A stretch of 64,000 nucleotides of DNA from a virus, in IMG/VR virus record IMGVR_UViG_3300030117_005585, positions 1-64,000 of that record. One strand, written 5' to 3'. The position numbers and the translations under genes were made by a program. Under the pieces are notes generated by a model. It saw nothing but the letters and a program-made list of their open reading frames with translations, did not search any database and was not told the DNA's origin. How positions within the stretch are numbered: position 1 is the stretch's first letter; each line of letters starts with the position of its first letter. This document shows, piece by piece, positions 17,276 to 26,400 of this stretch.

Positions 17276-18853
17276 TTAGTTAATTAACCAATCTAAACTT
17301 TCTTTCTCTCTATTGGGTCCTACTTCCATCTCCCAAGAGTTAGTCTTATTGGTTGGTTTTTGTGGTATCATCTGTGATGCTACACCACTTAAAGTTCTTT
17401 TAGTTAGTTGTATTCCTTCATTTCTCAACCTTAATGCAGTATCTCTTACCCAAAGAGTCAAAGCAAAACTCATAACTAAGTCATCATTATATCCCTGCAT
17501 AGCTTCAGCTTTATTATTGTTATATATAAATACAAACAACTCATCAATTAATCGATTTGAACGAACAATTACCGACTTCTCTCTGAAATATTCCTCTAAT
17601 TTAGATACAACTAATGGTCTTGTTTTCATTGTCATACTAAATCCTGCAACCATATTCCTATCTGATACTCTGTACTTATTAGACATTTGATGTTCTGTAT
17701 CAACATACTTCAAATCTTTGCTCATATAAAATAAATTCTCATAACCTCTATCAATACATTGTTGTAGAGCAGCCCAACCAATATTGTTATTTTCAACTAC
17801 TAATAAAGCGTTATTGTATTCTGTGGCAACATTAACACACAAATTACCGAAATCTTTTGTAGACATTCTTCCTTTGTACTCTGCTACCTGTTCCATAGAC
17901 TCTACTTCCATAACGTGAAAAGCAGAGTAATCTGAACCATCACCTCTACTAACATCAGCACTTAGTACATAATCCTTAGTATAGTTTGCTGGTTGCCAAA
18001 TCCAAAGGTTGCTGTCTATTCCTCTTTTTTCTAAGGGGTCTTGTACTTGTCTTTCTCTATACTCTTCTAGTATCACACCATCAATTACAGATTGTCCTGA
18101 AGTTATAAAGTCACAATCACATTCTTGTGCTGCTAGTGAAGGACCTAAAAGACTATTTTGTTCTTCTCTCCATTCATCATTTCTCTCAGGATGTAAATTC
18201 CAATGTAATCTTATAAAGTTCCAATCGTTTGTTCCATTTTCAGCACCTTCCCAAGTTTTATGAAACCAATTTCCAACACCATTAGGTGTAGAGAGTGCAA
18301 TACATTGTCCACCAGTAGATAACGTCTGTGAAGCAGCAGCCCATATTGGTTCAATTTTATCAATAAAAGCAGCCTCATCTAATATTAATAATGATAGAGC
18401 TTCTGACCTACCAGCTTCCTCACCACTCGCAACAGCTTTTACCTGAGAACCATTTATGTATCTCAACGACAGCTTGTTATCCTCAACACATTTCTGTTTT
18501 AACCAACTTGGTAAGTTAGCGTGCATCACTCTTACCTTAGTCACTAAGTTCTTAGCAGTATCTTGTTTGGTAGCAATCACCAATATGTTTTTGTCACTAT
18601 GAAAAGTCATCATCCATAAAGAATATCCAGCAGTAAGTGTAGATAATCCTAACTGTCTAGCCTTCAATATAATATTGAATCTATGCTCTTCAAATGTTTG
18701 TAAAGACTTTTCCTGATATTCATACAAATGAAAAGGAACTTTACCTTTCATTGGATGCTGTACCACACAATACTTTTTCATAAAGTATACGGGATCTTTA
18801 GCACATTTTACATATTCTTTTTTGATGACTTCTTTTAGTGGTGCAGGTTTCAT
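17276..18853 (-). CDS. gp17: Terminase large subunit, gp17-like
   Basis: This 525-residue packaging motor carries an ATPase and a nuclease. The Walker A region is ARQLGLST near residues 65-72, and Walker B is SLLILDEAAF with DE near 159-160. The coupling motif is ALSTPNG. The C-terminal RNase H-like nuclease has acidic residues at SADVSRGDGSDY (Asp ~300), in the VVENNNIGW strand, and in 'GYNDDLVMSFAL'. ATG at 18853 overlaps the upstream stop (TAATG) and follows AGGAAAG. A longer in-frame reading from 18889 lacks a ribosome site. No gp18 sheath or gp19 tube gene separates it from the portal, unlike T4. Confidence 0.95.
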   Translation of the reverse strand: MKPAPLKEVIKKEYVKCAKDPVYFMKKYCVVQHPMKGKVPFHLYEYQEKSLQTFEEHRFNIILKARQLGLSTLTAGYSLWMMTFHSDKNILVIATKQDTAKNLVTKVRVMHANLPSWLKQKCVEDNKLSLRYINGSQVKAVASGEEAGRSEALSLLILDEAAFIDKIEPIWAAASQTLSTGGQCIALSTPNGVGNWFHKTWEGAENGTNDWNFIRLHWNLHPERNDEWREEQNSLLGPSLAAQECDCDFITSGQSVIDGVILEEYRERQVQDPLEKRGIDSNLWIWQPANYTKDYVLSADVSRGDGSDYSAFHVMEVESMEQVAEYKGRMSTKDFGNLCVNVATEYNNALLVVENNNIGWAALQQCIDRGYENLFYMSKDLKYVDTEHQMSNKYRVSDRNMVAGFSMTMKTRPLVVSKLEEYFREKSVIVRSNRLIDELFVFIYNNNKAEAMQGYNDDLVMSFALTLWVRDTALRLRNEGIQLTKRTLSGVASQMIPQKPTNKTNSWEMEVGPNREKESLDWLIN

Positions 18854-19251
18854 TATATCTTTCCTAAAATAAATCCTATTCCCAACCAAAGGTATTGATT
18901 CTCATACCATTTAGGTTGAAGTGTTTTTATAAGTTCTTCATTTGCCTTATCACGTGATTGTAGTAACTGAATCTGTTTACTTTTAGCCGCTGATAAAACA
19001 GAATCTACCTTAGAATATTCCTCTAATTCTGTTATTAACTTTTCACCATCGGCAATAACATTTTTTTGTGACTCTATTAGTGAATCTGCTTTTGCTAATT
19101 TACCTTCCCATTGAGCATCACGTGCTTTTAACATTTCTAATGCTTCATCGTATGTAAATGAAGTTGGTTTTTCTCCACCCTTTTTAATCTCTTGACTTTC
19201 TGCTATTGACATAGCAAAAAATAATATCAAAAAATATTTCAAAATCTTCAT
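18853..19251 (-). CDS. Exported/membrane coiled-coil protein, spanin-like candidate
   Basis: This protein of about 132 residues has an N-terminal hydrophobic segment (KILKYFLILFFAMSIAESQE) that looks like a signal peptide with an AES/Q cut. A coiled coil spans ~40-110, and a short hydrophobic C-terminus reads 'YLWLGIGFILGKI'. No lipobox Cys is present. ATG at 19251 follows GAGG with 7-base spacing. An alternative ATG at 19263 overlaps the previous stop. It sits directly before the terminase gene, where a small terminase might be expected, but the signal peptide argues against that. With the next gene it resembles a two-part envelope-spanning lysis pair. This is inference. Confidence 0.6.
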   Translation of the reverse strand: MKILKYFLILFFAMSIAESQEIKKGGEKPTSFTYDEALEMLKARDAQWEGKLAKADSLIESQKNVIADGEKLITELEEYSKVDSVLSAAKSKQIQLLQSRDKANEELIKTLQPKWYENQYLWLGIGFILGKI

Positions 19252-19259
19252 AGCAATCC

Positions 19260-19571
19260 TCATTTATTTTTTGCAAAATTTCTCAGAAAATCTTCAGCTG
19301 ATTCAACTTCATCATTATCATATGCTTCTTGCATTTTCTGTGTTTTCTTTTTACTATTGGTAAGTTTTCTTTTTAAATTACCAACTTCTTTCTTTGAAGC
19401 AGTTTTGGCTTCTTCTAATTCTTTAATTTTCTTTTCTACTTTCTTTTCTTCTTTTTTGTTTTCCTTAATAACCTTTTTAAGTTCTTTTACTTTTTTACTT
19501 TTAGTAGCATTAACTGCAAAAAGACCACCAACTAAACCTAAGAATCCAAGTATGATTTTCCAAATCTTCAT
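19260..19571 (-). CDS. N-anchored membrane protein with long coiled coil
   Basis: This 103-residue protein has one N-terminal membrane segment (IWKIILGFLGLVGGLFAV). It is followed by an unbroken lysine/glutamate coiled coil from ~25 to ~90, the architecture of an inner-membrane spanin such as Rz. It overlaps both neighbours by 4 bases. The partner candidate is the downstream signal-peptide protein. No sequence match to known spanins can be claimed. Confidence 0.6.
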   Translation of the reverse strand: MKIWKIILGFLGLVGGLFAVNATKSKKVKELKKVIKENKKEEKKVEKKIKELEEAKTASKKEVGNLKRKLTNSKKKTQKMQEAYDNDEVESAEDFLRNFAKNK

Positions 19572-20098
19572 TCTTCTTTCTCCAATTGTTCTAAAACTTC
19601 TTTGTACTTTTTTAAAGCTTCATCCGCATCATCTTTAAATTTATCCATATCTATAGTCCATTTTTCTTTTTCCAATTCAGGATAATTTACACCAACATTA
19701 TTCAACCACTCAGGTGCTTTAGTTTCTCTCCATTCCTCGATAGCCTGAATTTGGTCTTTAACAAAAGCTATTTTATTTTCTTTTATTTTGTTTCTTTGCC
19801 ACTCATCATATGTTCCGGCAATACGCATTTTGTTTTCAATCTCTATCTGACAATCAAAACAATGATTGAATTTCATCCAAAATTTGTTATCGAGTCTCTG
19901 TTTCATAACTTTCTTACAACTTGGACAAAACCAAGGCATTCTAGCTTCTTTCATTACTTCACTTAAATGACTAATCTTATCACCACCCTCTGGATTTTTC
20001 CCTTCGTAACCTACCATTACTCTTTTCTCTGGTGTTTCTCCTTTTAACAGTGATTTCAATACTTCATTTTGTCTTTCTGATTCTTTACTATATCCCAT
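19568..20098 (-). CDS. Zn-ribbon protein near terminase, function unknown
   Basis: This 176-residue protein has a four-Cys zinc ribbon, CPSC (~residues 58-61) and CFDC (~80-83), within 'PWFCPSCKKVMKQRLDNKFW'. An Arg-rich N-terminal segment (KESERQNEVLKSLLKGETP) and a charged helical C-terminus flank it. This type of protein is seen near the terminase in marine T4-like phages. A packaging or DNA-binding role, perhaps in place of a small terminase, is an inference only. Confidence 0.65.
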   Translation of the reverse strand: MGYSKESERQNEVLKSLLKGETPEKRVMVGYEGKNPEGGDKISHLSEVMKEARMPWFCPSCKKVMKQRLDNKFWMKFNHCFDCQIEIENKMRIAGTYDEWQRNKIKENKIAFVKDQIQAIEEWRETKAPEWLNNVGVNYPELEKEKWTIDMDKFKDDADEALKKYKEVLEQLEKEE

Positions 20099-20107
20099 AA
20101 CCTACTC

Positions 20108-23100
20108 CTATACGAACTTTAACATTCCTAATATTTGATTTGCCGGTGCAAATGCACCTGTATATTTATACAACTTTCCTTTAAACATAAAAGTTACACC
20201 CTCTGTTGGAACCACAGCCTTTAACCCACCTATGGCGTTTAATCTGTCCAACTGAGTTTTTAGTGTATACAATACTTTTGGGTCTTTAGAAGTTCTTACT
20301 TTTGAAATAGCCTTAGCTAAATCACTACGAATTTTTTGAACTGCTTGATTGGGATTAGCAGCAATAAAGTCGGATATATTTGACAGAACTTCAGCACCCA
20401 ACTCAAAGAAAAGAACTTCCCAATCTCTGATATGTTTCTTTTGTAACTTTGCATGGTCTAGTTTATCGGTTTTCAAAACCCAATTTAAAAACTTTGGATA
20501 CTTTTCTAAATCTTTTCTTATCTGTGGAATCTTATATGACTTATCGAAAAATGCCCACCTTTTTGTAAGTTTAACAAGCACATTGTTTACTGGATTCGGA
20601 TAATCTGTTTGCTTAGCACCATTGAAGATGTATTCCATCCAATACGCTTGATGATAATCGGCTAATGTATCACTGTCATTTAAATCGTACTGACTTTGTA
20701 ACTTTTTTAATTTATTTAAAAAATAACTTTGTTTATTACTGAAATCTTTTACTTTAGGTAATTTAGTCAAAAAAGGTCCTGTTACACTGAATGTCTTTTG
20801 TACATTTTGATTGATTTGTTTTATCATACCAGCTAAAACTCTGGCACTACCACTATCTGAACCAATTGGTGTACCGTTAGCATCGTATTCTATTGTTCCA
20901 TGAAACTGAAGTAGTGACTTATCATATGGTATTACATTTGATGTCGCTGGATAGATTATCTCTAATGACATAAACTTCTTACCATTACCAAATATTTTGT
21001 CTTTCTGTTTTTCATTCAATCCGCCTATAGCTTTCTGTAAATCAGTCATAGCATAAACAAATGCTTTTTCAATATCACCTCTACCACTGAACATACTTTT
21101 CACACCATTGATATCTAATGAAGCTGCTCCAAAGTTTTTCAAATGTCCTTTGTTTCTAGCAGCTCTTAGTTTACCATTCTTCCAAGTAACCATAATGTTT
21201 TGCCCATCTGTTTTTTCTGCAACTTGTCCTTCATTGTTTAGTTTACCTTGAAGTGTATTAATAATTAGTGTTTTAAAATCCCCAAATGTCAAATTTCTGT
21301 TATCAAAGGGATGATTTAGGTGTCCATAAGCTCCACCCATAAGTAATAACTCCTTTTCTTTACTTCTTTGTTTTAATAAACTTTTTGGATTAATTTGTTC
21401 AAATAAATCTACATCGTAAGAATCTCCATCAGCACCAGCTGCAAATAGTGTACCGATTATATTATCAATAGCAGATTCTGTTCCCATCCAACTAACTACT
21501 TCCCAACCTAATGGCTCCACAACACTACTCATCCAAGTTTTGTAATTATTGACGGCTTTGTTTGAACCCTTCGCCTGTCCATGATCTAAGTAAGAAAGAG
21601 GTACGGATGTGTAGTGTTTTTCGCCTGTCTTTCTTCTTTTATGTACATCATCTGCTTTTGCAACATTATCTTCGGGTTTGATAATCCCATCTCTGTACAT
21701 ATAATCTATGACTGTCCATCCTGTATCTGAGTATAGGGAATCCAACCACTCTTTTGATACCTTTTCGTAAGCACCTAAACTTTGATAATATGTAGAAGGC
21801 CCATCATCTAAGTTACCAGCAGGTGTGCCTGTTGATTCAATTAAAAATTCTTTGATTAATTCATCTGACAATGTGTAGGTTTCGAATAACTTTTTAAATT
21901 TGTTAGTCATCATATTATAAATGCCCCTATCGAAGTAACCGAAAACATCTCTAAATCTTTTCTGTCTTTCACTATCATCAACCATTGGACTACCCAATAA
22001 CTCTCTGGCTTTTGTACCACTAATACTTCCCTGCTGTGGTGCAGTAAGAATGTACCCATGTTCATCAAATCCTTTCATATCTGTTGTATACGGTTTGAAA
22101 TATTTACCACCTAATCTACCCGCATCTTTTTCTCCAACAACATATACAACTGCCGTAGTCTCAGGGTCATATTTTTTCAATAAGTTTTTTGCTACATACG
22201 GAGACTTCTCCATCACAATACGATTTTTCGGTACACCCATTTTAGTCATATGTCGTACCTTTTCTTTGAAACCCATTGGATGTCTTGGTGGTTGTTTAAT
22301 ATCTGATGTAGTTATAAAAGCATCATCCACTCTACCCTTAAGCCATTTGAATGTTGCTAGATGACCTTTATGAAATGGTTGGAAACGACCACCATATATA
22401 CCAATAACTTTTTTTATTTTTTGTTCTTTCAAATTAGACGCACTACTCTCATTTTCTATAATAGAAGCTACGAAATTTTTACTATACAAGTCAAGTACTT
22501 CTTTTATTTTTTTATATCCACTACCATAAGGAACTGAGGTGTTACCTTTTCTCTTCATCTTCTTTACCATCTTACGACTTGGTGATGGTAGTGTACCGGC
22601 AGGTGCTCCAAACTCTTCGTTCTTCTTTTTGGTTTTCTTTTTCATCTTATTGATGTATGCTCTATAGACAGCTGCTTGCGAACTTTTACCCATCTCTCTA
22701 GCTCTCTGTTCCATAGCGACAGCAGCTTGTATCTTATGTGCGTGTGATTTACCACTGCTCTTTATCTTATTTACAGAAGCTCGAGCATCTTTTACTGTGG
22801 CAAACTTCAACCCTTTGATAGTACCTTTAGGATTTTCATCTGTGTATAAATCTGAATGAGATTTTGAACCTCTGTGTTGTCCTTTTTTACGAGGTACGCG
22901 TGGAGCTTCATTTACTTTTTTCACCACTCTGAATTTCAATGCAGGTCTGCCATTGATAAGTAAGTCACCATTGTCATTGAAATTAATGGTTTTAACCACT
23001 ACTTTTTTATTCTTAAATCTACCCATAAGAATAGTATCACCTATTTCTACAGGTATTTTTATATCTTCTACCAGAAAAGGTTTTGTAAGGTATTTAGTGA

Positions 23101-23110
23101 GTTTTTTCAT
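20108..23110 (-). CDS. NMN adenylyltransferase fused to ligase-like nucleotidyltransferase
   Basis: This 1,000-residue multidomain protein has several parts. Residues ~90-170 resemble small phage helical modules (GKSHAHKIQAAVAMEQRARE). Residues ~235-390 form a nucleotidylyltransferase with GRFQPFHKGHLATF (HxGH) and ISGTKARELL (the ISxTxxR-type motif), as in NadM/NMNAT. From ~600 a covalent nucleotidyltransferase-like domain follows: 'AEKTDGQNIMVTW' (motif I Lys), FMSLEIIYP (motif III-like), EGVTFMFKG (motif IV-like) and GKLYKYTGAF (motif V-like). That is the layout of DUF6267-type proteins in marine phages, related to RNA/DNA ligases. It would make NAD from NMN and perhaps adenylylate a nucleic acid end. 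It is the largest gene upstream of the packaging block and has a good AT-rich element before it. Confidence 0.65.
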   Translation of the reverse strand: MKKLTKYLTKPFLVEDIKIPVEIGDTILMGRFKNKKVVVKTINFNDNGDLLINGRPALKFRVVKKVNEAPRVPRKKGQHRGSKSHSDLYTDENPKGTIKGLKFATVKDARASVNKIKSSGKSHAHKIQAAVAMEQRAREMGKSSQAAVYRAYINKMKKKTKKKNEEFGAPAGTLPSPSRKMVKKMKRKGNTSVPYGSGYKKIKEVLDLYSKNFVASIIENESSASNLKEQKIKKVIGIYGGRFQPFHKGHLATFKWLKGRVDDAFITTSDIKQPPRHPMGFKEKVRHMTKMGVPKNRIVMEKSPYVAKNLLKKYDPETTAVVYVVGEKDAGRLGGKYFKPYTTDMKGFDEHGYILTAPQQGSISGTKARELLGSPMVDDSERQKRFRDVFGYFDRGIYNMMTNKFKKLFETYTLSDELIKEFLIESTGTPAGNLDDGPSTYYQSLGAYEKVSKEWLDSLYSDTGWTVIDYMYRDGIIKPEDNVAKADDVHKRRKTGEKHYTSVPLSYLDHGQAKGSNKAVNNYKTWMSSVVEPLGWEVVSWMGTESAIDNIIGTLFAAGADGDSYDVDLFEQINPKSLLKQRSKEKELLLMGGAYGHLNHPFDNRNLTFGDFKTLIINTLQGKLNNEGQVAEKTDGQNIMVTWKNGKLRAARNKGHLKNFGAASLDINGVKSMFSGRGDIEKAFVYAMTDLQKAIGGLNEKQKDKIFGNGKKFMSLEIIYPATSNVIPYDKSLLQFHGTIEYDANGTPIGSDSGSARVLAGMIKQINQNVQKTFSVTGPFLTKLPKVKDFSNKQSYFLNKLKKLQSQYDLNDSDTLADYHQAYWMEYIFNGAKQTDYPNPVNNVLVKLTKRWAFFDKSYKIPQIRKDLEKYPKFLNWVLKTDKLDHAKLQKKHIRDWEVLFFELGAEVLSNISDFIAANPNQAVQKIRSDLAKAISKVRTSKDPKVLYTLKTQLDRLNAIGGLKAVVPTEGVTFMFKGKLYKYTGAFAPANQILGMLKFV

Positions 23111-23135
23111 ATAATCCTAAATCTATTTATTCAAT

Positions 23136-23145
23136 AATAAATATA
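23136..23145 (-). promoter_or_regulatory. AT-rich recurring element before NMNAT/ligase gene
   Basis: The coding strand reads TATATTTATTATTGAATAA, identical over 19 bases to the element upstream of the gp13 gene, 26 bases before this ATG. Confidence 0.4.
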
Positions 23146-23158
23146 AAAAAGTTATGTT

Positions 23159-23449
23159 TTAGATTGAACCTGATACTTCTCTTTGATATCTACTTTGATA
23201 TGAGGAATGATTTACAACCTGTTGAACAAAATCGTCTCTACTCGCGGATATTGCGGCAATAGAAGAATCATCCATAAGAATGCTTACCCATTCATTTCTC
23301 ATTCTACTGTAGCAACTCTCAATTTTACCTGTTACTGCGCTTTCCGCCCAATTCTGTGCGGGATTATTCTCATTGTTGACATCCCATAAATCATATTTTA
23401 ATATCTCCATATCGGTATCTGATATAGATTGTGATACTATTGTTGCCAT
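23159..23449 (-). CDS. Small fibre-associated protein, function unknown
   Basis: This 96-residue protein (MATIVSQSISDTDMEILKYD...) has conserved-looking Trp residues and a 'SRDDFVQQVVNHSSYQSRYQ' C-terminal helix. Similar small proteins often follow tail fibre genes in marine T4-like phages. It lies 16 bases after the 1,890-residue fibre gene. It may be a chaperone or fibre-assembly factor, but no motif proves that. Confidence 0.65.
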   Translation of the reverse strand: MATIVSQSISDTDMEILKYDLWDVNNENNPAQNWAESAVTGKIESCYSRMRNEWVSILMDDSSIAAISASRDDFVQQVVNHSSYQSRYQREVSGSI

Positions 23450-23465
23450 TTTTTTCTCCTTTGAA

Positions 23466-26400
23466 TTAACCTAAAAAATATCCACCAAAATAAGTCATTA
23501 AAACTGAAGAGTCTCCTTTGACATCAGAGGTGTCTCCTGCGCCACTTTGTGGTGCAACATGCACTTCAGCAGTATCACTAGCATCCATATCAGCTACTAT
23601 TGTGCCATGAAGTGTTATTCCTGATGTGGTGTTACCACTAACCTGACCTACCCTATAGGTTCTGTTACTTGTTACAAATTTCAATGTATAATGTTTACTA
23701 GTATCTAAACCACTTCCCTGAAATCTTATTACAGAGTAAAGAACATACTTACCAGTGCGAGCTGCCGAAAATGTACTTGATGCAAAATTACTCAGTACAT
23801 CATATACTTCAGTAGTGAATGTAATCTTATTATCTGAACCCGCAGTTAAATTATTTTGGTTTGAAGTTTTTCGGGCAAGAAAAGCAGGTTGACGGTCTAG
23901 CTTAATTCCCGAAGAGGTTAAATCTATTACCTTTTGGTTATTTGCATAGAACCGAAGTTGGTTACTATTTGAGGTATCAAAATATGTATCTGAATCACTG
24001 CCACGAAACATTGGTGCTTGAAACCTTTCGACAGCCTTATGAACGCCCCTTGTTGTAATTGCGTCATTAGGGGCCCGTGCATATAAATCAGCTATCACAG
24101 CATTCTCAGTCTCTAATACTGCAAGGTATGGTGCTCTTCTCATTCTCATTTCTGTTATGATGAACCCATCTAAGGTTCCACCACCACCACTGACATTAGC
24201 ATTCAGCTCACCCTTGCCTTGGTATGTACTCATCACATCTGATGTAAAGAAACCAACCTTTAACTCAATTTTGATAGCTGTAGTTAAGGTAAAGGCTTCA
24301 CCTTGAATAGCTGTTCCGGCCGATTTAATCAATTCTGCCTTAGTACACATTGGGATACTCCATATACTCCAATCACCAGTTCCGTTGTGTTTTTGTGCAT
24401 CACCATACATGACAGAATCATCAGAAGCCTTTAAGATTTTGACTTGTGACAGTTGCTGATATCCAGCAAAGTTTCCCGCATCTCTTATTGCGAATTCAAG
24501 AAAACATTCAAATAAATCGCTTTGTGTCAATGGTATGTTGATTTCTGCGCTTGTCAATGTAGTGAAGAGTGAGCCCTGAGTACGAGCAAAACCTGCGGTG
24601 GTTATATCACTTCCATTACCATCGGATAAGTCCACACCCATCTTTGGAATACCACCATGTGTACCAAACGTGCTACCGTAATCATTATGATAAACATTAG
24701 CATCGTATAAATATTTGGATTCTCTGCTATCTGCACTACCTTTTGCTCTACCTTCAGCCTGACCAACAGACTTGAAGACTGATGGTGGAGGATCCGCAGC
24801 CGCATCGCTCCTCGTATCCTCTGGAGTCAATTCCATCTGTGCTACGGTTGGGCTAATTCCATCACCATCAGAGAACTTTATAACGATATTTCTTGGATTT
24901 CCACTACTCAGAGTTGGAGTCCAGCCCCAAGATGAAGCAGATAAATCTGAAAGATGTGCAGATAGGAAACGATTGCTCACAAATGCACTTGTGGTTGTAG
25001 TTTCGTCTATCCAAGTCTCAACAACTTTAAATCCATCATTTGAGCCTGTTGCATTTGCATTAGGAACTAAAGAACCCATCACACTTATATCTTGAAATGT
25101 ACCTTCTTGTGCGCTCAAATCACCGCTCATTGTAACATTACCTTCAGGCGTTAAATGAAAGTTATCTGATTTCATTTCAATATTTCCATTTGAACCACTG
25201 ACGAATTGACTACCACCACCTAAGAGAAAATTAGATGAACTCATAATCAAATCAGTTCCATCAAATAATATTCTACTACCTGTTGGTTGTCCTACACTAA
25301 AAAATTCATTTTTACTATCGATATGAAATTTAGACGAACTGATTTCTATATTACTATTTGAACCACTGACAAAATTTTGATTCAAATCACCAAGTAAAAA
25401 TGTTGGAGCTTCTAATTTGATTTGTGAGCCTGATAGGAAAGCAACTTCACTCATCAATCCAAAGCCTGTAAAGCCTGATGGTACATTTCTACTGCCAGCC
25501 ACACCACTTAAATCTCCAAGTCTAACTTTTAATTCAGTATCATAAATAGCAGAACCAGTTCTTTCAACAATATCCATATAAGGTGTGGCAGTATCATTTG
25601 GATTAGCATTTATTCTTACAAAGCCTGTTCCTATTTTACCAGTAGAAACGATTACTTGACTGCCGGAATAAAATGTTGCAGCACTAGCAGTATCACCTAA
25701 TGATGAACTGTCTTGTCCAGTGGGTTGTGAACCTGAATAACCTCTGATTAAATAAAGTTGTCCCGATAAATCCGTATCACTGCCGGGTGCAGCTAACGAA
25801 GATGATTCAACCCTTACATATTCTGTGGAAAACCCTGTATCCGTTACTTTCTTTAGTACAAGTATTTCACCTACTGAAAAACCTGAAACATTTGCCACAG
25901 ACATTGTTGTTTCGTTTGCTGGATAATTACCTTCTGTTCTTCCGCCTGATGCTAATGTGGTTGGAAATGCAGAAGAGGTTAGTGTAGTGGAATTAGCAAC
26001 ATACAATTGTCCACCTACAGCATTGACACTCTCTTTTTCAAAAGTAGTGGTAGCCATCGTACCACGAATCTTCGCATTCTCTACCTCTAAGAAACCACCT
26101 TGTGCTGCTGTTAGTATAAAACCAGAACCGGCTACATCTTGTTGGAATCCGGCAGATTTAATCGTTCCATTTCTATCCAATACTAATTCACCACCTGTGA
26201 TTTGGTCAGCAGTAATTTCGAACCCACCAATTGTATTACCACCTTGTCCTAATTCTACAAGTATGTCACTATCGGCAACGCCCGTTCCATCAAAAATTTT
26301 CATACCGAATTCACCCGGCGCAGTTTGTCCAAGATGAACTCTGTCATTACTACCGTCACTTACTCTGAATTGCCTACCAGCAGGATCTAAAACCAAACTA

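Noticed and set aside
18853-19263. Small terminase subunit (gp16)
   Set aside because: The position fits, but a signal peptide and C-terminal hydrophobic segment argue for an envelope protein.
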